This document shows positions 1 to 5,673 of a stretch of 14,098 nucleotides of DNA, piece after piece. Source of the DNA: Hyphomicrobiales bacterium. GTDB taxonomy: Bacteria > Pseudomonadota > Alphaproteobacteria > Rhizobiales > UBA4765. The stretch lies in NCBI GenBank assembly GCA_027487195.1, contig JAIYEB010000369.1, forward strand, positions 1-14,098, given 5' to 3'. The first letter of the stretch is position 1, and every line of letters starts with the position of its first letter. The notes beneath the pieces are model-generated. The model ran no database searches. It worked only from the letters and a program-made list of their open reading frames with translations, and was not told the DNA's origin. The translations under genes were made by a program, and so were the position numbers.

Positions 1-639
1 GCGCGCGCGCATCAGGTCGAATGCAGGATTGTGGCCATTGATCTGGGCAAGCGCGAAGCGGTTCCGATGTTGCTACAGGAAACCGAGCTTCTGGATGTCG
101 GCCTCGTTGCAGCATGCGCCGGTTATGGAACGTCCGGTCGCTTTCTGGACATCCCGATTGCAAGCGAACTTGATATGCTTGATGTCAACTGCAGGGCCGT
201 TCTCGAAATGACCCATGCCTTGGGACGGAGGTTGGCCCACCGTGGCAAGGGCGGAATCATCTTGATGAGTTCCATCGTTGCCTTTCAAGGCGTTCAAAAT
301 GCTGCAAACTATGCTGCAACGAAAGCCTACATCCAGACGCTTGCGGAGGGCATTACGGATGAGCTTGCGGCCCAGGGCGTTGAGGTTCTGGTGTCGACGC
401 CAGGTCCTGTTGAGTCGGGCTTTGCCGGGCGCGCGCGCATGATGATGGGGAAAGCCGACGACCCAGCGTTGGTTGCCAGAGAAACGCTCAATGCGCTTGG
501 CAACAGCCGCAGCGTGAGACCTGGATTGCTGGCGAAGATATTGATTGGCTCCCTGTCTACACTGCCTCGTTTTGGGCGGCGCATCGTGATGGGGCAGATC
601 ATGAAAGGATTTACGCGTCATCATGAGAGACAAAGCTGA
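1..639 (+). CDS. Short-chain dehydrogenase/reductase (SDR), 5' end cut off by window
   Basis: The reading frame is open from base 1, so the gene begins before the window. A GTG at 31 is inside the frame and is unlikely to be the true start. The visible 212 residues carry the classical SDR landmarks, numbered from base 1: an AxAGxG segment at 37-43 (the usual NNAG position), an Asn in DVN at 63, the catalytic Ser in LMSS at 90-91, and the YxxxK pair Tyr104/Lys108, followed by a PGPV segment near 134-137. The Gly-rich nucleotide-binding motif of the first ~50 residues is missing because it lies upstream. The family are NAD(P)(H)-dependent oxidoreductases acting on alcohols or ketones in the cytoplasm; the substrate cannot be told. 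It overlaps the following TetR gene by 17 bases, suggesting co-transcription. GC is lower than in most of the window. Confidence 0.9.
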   Translation, partial: ARAHQVECRIVAIDLGKREAVPMLLQETELLDVGLVAACAGYGTSGRFLDIPIASELDMLDVNCRAVLEMTHALGRRLAHRGKGGIILMSSIVAFQGVQNAANYAATKAYIQTLAEGITDELAAQGVEVLVSTPGPVESGFAGRARMMMGKADDPALVARETLNALGNSRSVRPGLLAKILIGSLSTLPRFGRRIVMGQIMKGFTRHHERQS

Positions 640-1279
640 ATTGCTCCCCGCCCCTGCGACAGCAAAAAAGGCTATTGCACGCGGTCAAGTCAGAGAGGCC
701 TGCCTTTCCGAGGCGTTACGGATCATCGAGGACAGCGGTATCGACGCGCTGAGCTTTCGCGAAGTTTCGCGACGTCTGGGAGTTTCCTATCAAGCTCCCT
801 ACAAGCATTTCGAAAGTCGGGACGCGATCCTTGCTGAACTTCTGACCCGTTGTTTTGAGGAGTTTGCCGAACATCTTGAGTCCAGCCCACCCGGCAGCGA
901 TGCGGCTGCCAATCTGGGCGCTCTTGGTGAGCGCTATTTTGACTACGCAAAACGATTTCCGACAAAATACCGCCTGATGTTTGAAATGCCGATGCCGGAG
1001 CCTGAAAAGCATCCGGCCATGATGGCTCAGTCGCGCCGCGCTTTTGGATTGTTGAAGTCTCGATTGACGATGATGCAAGTTTGCGCAGTCCGCCCCTCTG
1101 GCCAGCCAGCGGATAATCTTGATGCGCTTTTCGTTTGGTCAGTCGTTCATGGGCTGGCCAGCATCCTGAACGCCGACACGATCGGTACGTTGAATTTCAG
1201 CGAGGCGGAACTGCATCAGGCCGCAGCGCACTGCCTGGCTCGCATTGGAACCGCACTCGGCGTTGATCCAGGACCGTAG
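623..1279 (+). CDS. TetR/AcrR-family transcriptional regulator with WHG-type C-terminal domain
   Basis: This 218-residue protein has an N-terminal TetR helix-turn-helix: residues about 24-72 contain ALSFREVSRRLGVS followed by the recognition-helix/turn residues YKHF and the RDAIL segment typical of the family. The C-terminal half contains WSVVHG at 172-177, the signature of the TetR C-terminal 'WHG' domain. Length is normal. The ATG at 623 lies inside the end of the SDR gene (17-base overlap) and no close Shine-Dalgarno is seen (AAAGGA at 604-609 is 13 bases away), so translation may be coupled or the true start may be a later codon. TetR proteins are homodimeric, ligand-responsive repressors; the neighbouring SDR is the obvious candidate target or co-regulated gene, but that is inference. 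No operator palindrome was identified. Confidence 0.9.
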   Translation: MRDKAELLPAPATAKKAIARGQVREACLSEALRIIEDSGIDALSFREVSRRLGVSYQAPYKHFESRDAILAELLTRCFEEFAEHLESSPPGSDAAANLGALGERYFDYAKRFPTKYRLMFEMPMPEPEKHPAMMAQSRRAFGLLKSRLTMMQVCAVRPSGQPADNLDALFVWSVVHGLASILNADTIGTLNFSEAELHQAAAHCLARIGTALGVDPGP

Positions 1280-1339
1280 AGGTCTCAGCATAGACAGGCG
1301 GATTATCGTCCTTGAACTGGCGATTACGCGGGACGGCCT

Positions 1340-1378
1340 CTGGCACTGGGCACTTGGCACCGGGCCCTTGGCACCGGG
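1340..1378. repeat. Short degenerate direct repeat, TGGCACYGGG x3
   Basis: In the gap between the TetR gene and fpr the decamer TGGCACYGGG occurs three times with a spacing of 13-14 bases: 1341-1350 (Y=T), 1355-1364 (Y=C) and 1369-1378 (Y=C). The last two copies lie in identical 12-mers, CTTGGCACCGGG, at 1353-1364 and 1367-1378. The rest of the 1280-1508 gap shows no gene, no terminator with a T-run and no clear promoter; a small hairpin CAGCC-GCTT-GGCTG sits at about 1411-1424. The repeats could be a tandem binding site or replication slippage. Confidence 0.6.
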
Positions 1379-1508
1379 AAAATCGGCGATGAAATCCAGC
1401 TTTATCCACAATCAGCCGCTTGGCTGGCGCTGAGTTGCAAAACTGCGCCCCCTCCCCGGCATCCCACGCATTGCCGTCCTTGGCGCGCGTCGCTAAACGG
1501 GACCCACC

Positions 1509-2282
1509 ATGAGCGCCTTTTTCATCGAGACCATCACATCCGTCCACCATTGGACCCACCGCCTCTTCTCCTTTCGCACGACGCGCGACCCCTCGTTCCG
1601 GTTTGTGAACGGGCAGTTCGTCATGATCGGGCTTGAGGTGGATGGAAAGCCGCTGCTGCGCGCCTATTCCATGGCCAGCGCCAACCACGAGACGTTTCTT
1701 GAGTTCCTCTCAATCAAGGTGCCGGAAGGGCCGCTGACCTCGCGCCTCCAGCACGTCAAGATCGGCGACAAACTGCTGGTTGGCAGAAAGCCGACAGGCA
1801 CCCTCGTCCACGACAACCTCGTTCCCGGCGGGCGGCTCTACATGTTTGGAACCGGCACCGGCCTTGCCCCGTTCATGAGCCTTGTCCAGGACCCCGAGAC
1901 CTATGAGAAGTTTGACAAGGTCATCATTGTCCATGGCGTGCGCGATGTTGCCGAGCTTGCCTATCGCGATCTTCTATCGCGCGACCTTGCAGCCGACGAG
2001 ACCATGGGCGAGTTCGTTGCGGGCAAGCTCCTCTACTACCCAACCGTGACGCGCGAAGCTTTCGAACATACCGGGCGAGTGACGGATCTGGTCCGGTCCA
2101 AGAAGCTGACCGATGATCTCGGTCTGCCGCCCCTCTCGCCCGTTGAAGACCGCGTCATGCTGTGCGGGAGCCCCGCCATGCTGGCCGAAATGCGCCAGAT
2201 CGTTGAGGGGCTCGGTTTCGAGGAAGGAAGCGCCAACGCGCCCGCCACCTTCGTGATCGAAAAGGCGTTCGTCGAGAAGTGA
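1509..2282 (+). CDS. fpr: Ferredoxin/flavodoxin-NADP+ reductase
   Basis: This 257-residue FAD enzyme transfers electrons between NADPH and ferredoxin or flavodoxin in the cytoplasm. The FAD-binding motif RAYS is at residues 51-54, preceded by the FVNGQFVM beta-barrel strand, and the NADP-binding glycine motif GTGTGLAPF is at 114-122, followed by an IIVHGVR strand and a late CGSPAM motif typical of the family. The C-terminus ends in FVEK, as in bacterial (Azotobacter/Rhodobacter-type) Fpr proteins, in contrast to plastid enzymes ending in Tyr. Length is standard. The ATG at 1509 has only a weak ribosome binding site. The stop overlaps the next start by 4 bases (GTGA), so fpr and azlC are probably translated in a coupled way. 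In proteobacteria Fpr commonly serves redox stress and Fe-S/biosynthetic electron supply. Confidence 0.95.
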   Translation: MSAFFIETITSVHHWTHRLFSFRTTRDPSFRFVNGQFVMIGLEVDGKPLLRAYSMASANHETFLEFLSIKVPEGPLTSRLQHVKIGDKLLVGRKPTGTLVHDNLVPGGRLYMFGTGTGLAPFMSLVQDPETYEKFDKVIIVHGVRDVAELAYRDLLSRDLAADETMGEFVAGKLLYYPTVTREAFEHTGRVTDLVRSKKLTDDLGLPPLSPVEDRVMLCGSPAMLAEMRQIVEGLGFEEGSANAPATFVIEKAFVEK

Positions 2283-3007
2283 GCGCCGGGACAGCCGACA
2301 AAAACCCTGATTTCGCATCGGTGCTTGAGGGGCTTCGCGCCTCGCCCTGCGCGGCATCCCTGGTCCTGTCGCTGTCATTCTTCGGGTTTGGCGCGTTTGC
2401 GCGCGATCTTGGACTGGCGCTCTGGCAACTCGTGTTCATGGCGTTCTCGACCTGGGCGCTGCCGTCCATTGTGATCTTCACGATCACCATGGCGTCTGGC
2501 GCTGGTATCCTGGTCGCAGCCTTGGCAGTTGCGGTCTCGGCGATCCGGCTGATGCCGATGACGATTGCCTTGATGCCCTACTACACAACCGAAGGGCTGA
2601 AGCGGCGTTGGCTCTTTGCCCTTGCCCACTTTGTCGCCGTGACCTCCTATGTTGAGGGGCTCGCCCGGCTTCCCTCGCGCGATCCGGCCACCCGCACCTC
2701 ATACTTCCTCGGCTTTTGCGTCGGCGTGATGCTGCTTGCGACCAGCGCGGGCGTTGCAGGCTACCTCGTGGCTGGCGCAACGCCGAAACCGATTGCGATC
2801 GGGCTCGTTTTCATGACGCCGATGTATTTCATCTGCGGGATGGCCATGACAGCAAGCTCGCGCTTCGAGCTTCTGGCGCTGGCGCTCGGGTTCGGGCTCG
2901 GCTCCGGCCTGATGTTCGTTGTGCCCGAGTTCAGCCTCGCACTTGCAGGCATTCTGGGCGGCGGCGTCAGTTATGCCCTGCGCGCTCTCCTGAAGGCCAA
3001 ACGATGA
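2279..3007 (+). CDS. azlC: AzlC-family branched-chain amino-acid exporter, large subunit
   Basis: This 242-residue, strongly hydrophobic protein matches the AzlC family: a short polar N-terminus, then a GLRASPCAASLVLS entry segment and several membrane helices, with the loop MPYYTTEGLKRRW and the helix-rich C-terminal half ending in KAKR. AzlC works with AzlD to export branched-chain amino acids and analogues across the inner membrane. The start is GTG at 2279, overlapping the fpr stop (GTGA). The stop overlaps the azlD start (ATGA at 3004-3007). The 4-bp overlaps on both sides point to one mRNA and coupled translation. Assignment rests on overall family pattern and the paired AzlD; the substrate is inferred from the family. 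Confidence 0.88.
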   Translation: MSAGTADKNPDFASVLEGLRASPCAASLVLSLSFFGFGAFARDLGLALWQLVFMAFSTWALPSIVIFTITMASGAGILVAALAVAVSAIRLMPMTIALMPYYTTEGLKRRWLFALAHFVAVTSYVEGLARLPSRDPATRTSYFLGFCVGVMLLATSAGVAGYLVAGATPKPIAIGLVFMTPMYFICGMAMTASSRFELLALALGFGLGSGLMFVVPEFSLALAGILGGGVSYALRALLKAKR

Positions 3008-3354
3008 TAAATCCCGTGGGCACTGGGCTTGAATCGGCGCTGTTGATCCTGCTGGCCTGCGCGTTTCCAACTCAGGTCTGGCGCTGGTTGGGCGTGCTCA
3101 TTGGCCAGGGCATGAACGAGGACAGCGAAGTCATCATCTTCGTTCGCTACGTTGCAGCCGCGATCATTGCAGCGTTTGTCGCCCAGGTGCTGATCTTTCC
3201 GGCTGGCGCACTTGCGCTTGTGCCGCTCTGGCTTCGGCTTGGCGCAACCGTGGTTGGCCTCACCGGCTTCTTCCTGTCGCGAAACAACCTGCTGGTCGGG
3301 GTTCTGTCCGGTCAGATCGCGCTGATCACAGGCGCCTGGTGGTGGCTTGGCTAA
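3004..3354 (+). CDS. azlD: AzlD-family branched-chain amino-acid exporter, small subunit
   Basis: This 116-residue protein is almost entirely membrane-embedded, with four probable helices: about residues 9-27, 41-65, 69-88 and 94-114. The FPTQVWRWLG segment after helix 1 and the overall length fit AzlD, the small partner of AzlC. I chose ATG 3004 because it overlaps the azlC stop by 4 bases and gives the usual AzlD length; an open frame extends further upstream inside azlC but is not plausible as protein. AzlC and AzlD are both needed for export of branched-chain amino acids in studied systems. The 80 bases after the stop (3355-3434) contain no clear terminator, so read-through into the amidohydrolase is possible. 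Confidence 0.88.
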   Translation: MINPVGTGLESALLILLACAFPTQVWRWLGVLIGQGMNEDSEVIIFVRYVAAAIIAAFVAQVLIFPAGALALVPLWLRLGATVVGLTGFFLSRNNLLVGVLSGQIALITGAWWWLG

Positions 3355-3423
3355 GGGGCCCGCTTACCCTGACCAAAGTCGTAACGCGGCAGCCCGCGCG
3401 CCGGTCTAACGTCACGCAGAGCT

Positions 3424-3429
3424 AGGAGG
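3424..3429 (+). promoter_or_regulatory. Perfect Shine-Dalgarno AGGAGG
   Basis: AGGAGG lies 5 bases before the ATG at 3435. It is the strongest ribosome binding site in the window and fixes the amidohydrolase start. Most neighbouring genes have weak sites or rely on overlap with the previous gene. Confidence 0.85.
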
Positions 3430-3434
3430 ACCAC

Positions 3435-4658
3435 ATGGCCATTATTGCCTTTACGAATGCCCGCATTGTCGATGGCCTGTTGCCCGAGCCGGACGAGCCA
3501 AAGACCATCATTGTCGAGGGCAACATCATCCGCGAGGTTGCCAAGAAGTCGCGCACACCCCGCACCACCCAGGTGATCGATCTTGCCGGCAAGATCGTCA
3601 TGCCGGGCCTCATCGATGCGCATGTGCATGTCATTGCAGCCCTCGTGAACCTTGGGCAAAACAGCGCACAACCCAACGAAGTCGCGGCTTTCAGGGCAGC
3701 GAAGATCATGCAGGCCATGCTGATGCGTGGCTTCACGACGGTGCGCGATGTCGGCGGGGCTGGCTATGGGCTCGTCATGGCGCAGGAGCTCGGGCTCATT
3801 CAGGGGCCGCGCCTCAACATCAGCGGCAAGGCACTTGGCCAAACCGGCGGCCACACCGATTTTCGCGGCCGGTTCGATGATCGCGGCACGTTTGAAAACC
3901 GTGTCGGTGCGCTCGGCCGCTTGGTCGATGGTGTGGATGGCATTCGCAAGGCGGCGCGCGAGGAGATCAAGGCTGGCGCGCATTTCATCAAGATCATGGC
4001 CAATGGCGGCGTTGCCTCGCCGACCGACCCGATCCACTTCCTTGGCTTCTCAAAAGACGAAATCCGGGCCGTTGTTGAAGAGGCGGAGAATGCCGGCACC
4101 TACGTCTCGGCCCATCTCTACACCGATGAAGCCATTGCGCGTGCGGTCGAGTGTGGCGTCCACAGCCTTGAGCATTGCAACCTGATCGCGCCCGATACGG
4201 CGAAAAAGGCCGCCAAATCAGGCGCATACGCCGTGCCAACGCTTGTTACCTACGATGCGCTGGCCAATGAAGGCGCAAGCCTCGGGCTGCTGCCTGAGTC
4301 CGTTGCCAAAATCGAGACGGTGCGCAAGGCCGGGCTCGAAAGCCTTGCAATCATGCGCAAGGCCAAGCTGCCCATGGCCTATGGTTCCGATCTTCTGGGC
4401 GACATGCACCGCCACCAGTCGGAAGAGTTCGTGATCCGCTCAAAAGTCCTGCCCATGCAGGAGGTGATTGCATCCGCAACGCATGTCGCAGCCAAGCTTC
4501 TGCGCATGGAAGGCAAGATCGGCGTACTCGCCGAAGGTGCCTTTGCCGACATGATCGTCGTCGATGGCAATCCGCTGCAGGATCCCAAACTCCTGACCGG
4601 CCAGGGCGCACATCTCGACATGATCATGCAGGACGGCAAATTCGTGAAGGGCGGCTGA
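3435..4658 (+). CDS. Metal-dependent amidohydrolase (imidazolonepropionase/prolidase-like)
   Basis: This 407-residue protein has the layout of the amidohydrolase superfamily: a small N-terminal beta domain, a TIM-barrel, and a C-terminal return to the beta domain with GVLAEGAFADMIVVDGNPL. Metal ligands can be placed: HxH at His63/His65 (PGLIDAHVHV), a likely carboxylated Lys186 (FIKIMANGGV), His227 (SAHLYTDEAI), His247 (HSLEHC) and Asp319 (YGSDLLGD). This set fits a binuclear enzyme of the group containing dipeptidases (prolidase-like, Xaa-Arg type) and relatives of imidazolonepropionase. No transmembrane segment or signal peptide is seen, so it is probably cytoplasmic. The natural substrate cannot be told; a cyclic amide or N-acyl/dipeptide is plausible. 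It follows azlCD on the same strand after 80 bases. Confidence 0.9.
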   Translation: MAIIAFTNARIVDGLLPEPDEPKTIIVEGNIIREVAKKSRTPRTTQVIDLAGKIVMPGLIDAHVHVIAALVNLGQNSAQPNEVAAFRAAKIMQAMLMRGFTTVRDVGGAGYGLVMAQELGLIQGPRLNISGKALGQTGGHTDFRGRFDDRGTFENRVGALGRLVDGVDGIRKAAREEIKAGAHFIKIMANGGVASPTDPIHFLGFSKDEIRAVVEEAENAGTYVSAHLYTDEAIARAVECGVHSLEHCNLIAPDTAKKAAKSGAYAVPTLVTYDALANEGASLGLLPESVAKIETVRKAGLESLAIMRKAKLPMAYGSDLLGDMHRHQSEEFVIRSKVLPMQEVIASATHVAAKLLRMEGKIGVLAEGAFADMIVVDGNPLQDPKLLTGQGAHLDMIMQDGKFVKGG

Positions 4659-4679
4659 GGCAGGCAACGCCTCAACCGC
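4651..4679. terminator. GC-rich hairpin between convergent genes, possible bidirectional terminator
   Basis: GCGGCTGAGGC (4651-4661) pairs with GCCTCAACCGC (4669-4679) over 11 positions with a single mismatch, leaving a 7-base loop. It spans the stop codon of the amidohydrolase and lies just beyond the stop of the minus-strand gene ending at 4696, so it could serve both. There is no T-run on either side, so this is a structural call only. Confidence 0.5.
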
Positions 4680-4695
4680 TACCGGGCGCCGGTGC

Positions 4696-4992
4696 TCAGG
4701 TCACCCGTGAGCGCACGCATTGCCGAATATAGGCACGCCGCGCTTCCCGGTTCATTGGCCCGCGCAAGCCTTGGGCCTGAGCCTGGGCGCGGCATTGCGG
4801 GCGAATGGCCTGGCGCTGAGCACGACGCTGCTCACGGCGCATGAAGCGGTCTTCGGGCGTCAGGCGCTGCGCAAGCTCAAACGAACCAATGCCCGGCGCG
4901 GTCGGAGGCAGCGGGGCCTGGGCCAGCGCTGGTTGGAGCGCTCCAAGCGGAGCAAGAAGGCAAATCGCAAGCAGAGCGCTGCGGATTTTCAT
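4696..4992 (-). CDS. Small secreted PsiF-like protein, copy 1
   Basis: This is a 98-residue precursor with a clear signal peptide: MKIRSALLAI, then a hydrophobic stretch ending ALA before Gln25, so the mature protein is probably periplasmic, about 74 residues and rich in Arg, Gln and Ala. The start ATG at 4992 follows GGGAG with a 7-base gap (5000-5004); the frame extends upstream but without a signal-like start. The C-terminal part has LTPEDR near 44-49 and then Cys67 and Cys92 framing xAxAQGLRG...R..Y, resembling the PsiF repeat (LTP..., C...A....L.G..R..Y...C) with 4 extra residues between the cysteines. The next minus-strand gene upstream (ending 5118) encodes the same C-terminal motif. 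Function unknown; PsiF itself is a phosphate-starvation-induced protein of unknown role. The PsiF relation is my reading of the motif, not a search result. Confidence 0.75.
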   Translation of the reverse strand: MKIRSALLAICLLAPLGALQPALAQAPLPPTAPGIGSFELAQRLTPEDRFMRREQRRAQRQAIRPQCRAQAQAQGLRGPMNREARRAYIRQCVRSRVT

Positions 4993-5041
4993 GGCATGTC
5001 TCCCGTTTGGCGTTCCTTCGCCAATCCCTGGAGGCTGGACC

Positions 5042-5061
5042 ACGGCACCTTGACGGCACCT
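5042..5061. repeat. Two direct copies of ACGGCACCT, 11-bp period
   Basis: ACGGCACCT occurs at 5042-5050 and 5053-5061, upstream of the minus-strand gene that starts at 4992. The period is close to one DNA turn, so both copies would face the same side of the helix, as in a tandem operator. The site lies about 50-70 bases before the start codon. No matching site was found before the second PsiF-like gene. Confidence 0.35.
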
Positions 5062-5117
5062 GTCCCAATTCTTTCCATTTGGAGAGGCGCGCAACGATCA
5101 ACGGGGGATTGTGCGTT

Positions 5118-5486
5118 TCAGCCAACCCGAGAGCGCACACAGGCCCGAACGAAGTCCCGCCGCGCTTCCCGGTTCATCGGCCCGCGCAAACCCGCCGCGC
5201 GTGCCTCGGCCTGGCATTGCGGGCGCTGGGCCTGACGCTGGGCGCGACGCATTTCGCGCACGTCCTGGCCCCTGAAAGCGTAGTAGTCGCGGATCATCGT
5301 TGCGCGCCGGCCGCCGCGTGTAAAACCGAACCCCCTCTGTCCGCCATGCATGAAGACAACTGATACGGGCGCGCCAAAGCCGCGGCCCTGATCGTGCCAA
5401 GGGCCGGCGGCAGACGGTGTCGCCATAGAAAGGCCGATGCCGGCGGCGAGACAAAGAACGGAAAGGGCGCGGCGCAACACTTTCAT
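5118..5486 (-). CDS. Small secreted PsiF-like protein, copy 2
   Basis: This is a 122-residue precursor starting at ATG 5486 with AGGAG (5496-5500) 9 bases before it; the longer upstream frame is not needed. The N-terminus MKVLRRALSV and following hydrophobic run ending PSAA before Gly28 form a typical Sec signal peptide. The mature N-terminal part (about 28-75) is rich in Gly, Arg and aromatic residues and differs from copy 1. The C-terminal ~40 residues match copy 1 almost position by position: RRAQRQA, RPQC, GLRGPMNREARR and CVRSRV, with Cys91 and Cys116 at the same spacing as Cys67 and Cys92 of copy 1. So the C-terminal module is shared and the N-terminal module is variable. It lies 125 bases upstream of copy 1 on the same strand; each has its own ribosome site. 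Confidence 0.75.
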   Translation of the reverse strand: MKVLRRALSVLCLAAGIGLSMATPSAAGPWHDQGRGFGAPVSVVFMHGGQRGFGFTRGGRRATMIRDYYAFRGQDVREMRRAQRQAQRPQCQAEARAAGLRGPMNREARRDFVRACVRSRVG

Positions 5487-5660
5487 GGGACGGCTCTCCT
5501 GATGGAAGCGACTTGCGGAACCGGCGTGCCGCCGCAAGCTCAACTCTCGGTTCTCCAACATGTCAGGAGCATGGACCCGACCTTTCCAGATGTTCATCAT
5601 CCGCGCTTTCCCCATACTGTCAGCGTCGGCGCGCGACAGATAGGCTTCATCGGCACCTCT

Positions 5661-5666
5661 GAGGAG
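5661..5666 (+). promoter_or_regulatory. Shine-Dalgarno GAGGAG that decides a TTG start
   Basis: GAGGAG sits 7 bases before TTG 5674. The next downstream alternatives in frame are a GTG at codon 18, which has no such site, and an ATG at codon 81, which would remove the N-terminal cysteine cluster. The site therefore supports TTG as the start. Confidence 0.7.
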
Positions 5667-5673
5667 AGCCGAC

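Noticed and set aside
1..12. GC dinucleotide run at the window start
   Set aside because: It is in frame within the SDR gene (Ala-Arg codons) and short GC runs recur elsewhere in this GC-rich sequence.
3435..4658. The amidohydrolase as the missing functional dihydroorotase
   Set aside because: Its motifs (FIKIMANGGV, SAHLYTDEAI, HSLEHC, YGSDLLGD) follow the imidazolonepropionase/prolidase-like branch rather than dihydroorotase.
4720..5235. Long plus-strand open frame across the PsiF-like genes
   Set aside because: It is antisense to two genes with signal peptides, ribosome sites and a shared C-terminal motif; its own product is Arg/Ala-rich with no recognisable domain and no ribosome site.
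5517..5552. GGAACC as a possible EcfG-type -35 box before the FrhB-like gene
   Set aside because: The expected GTT at 16-18 bases is absent; the next GTT is about 27 bases away.
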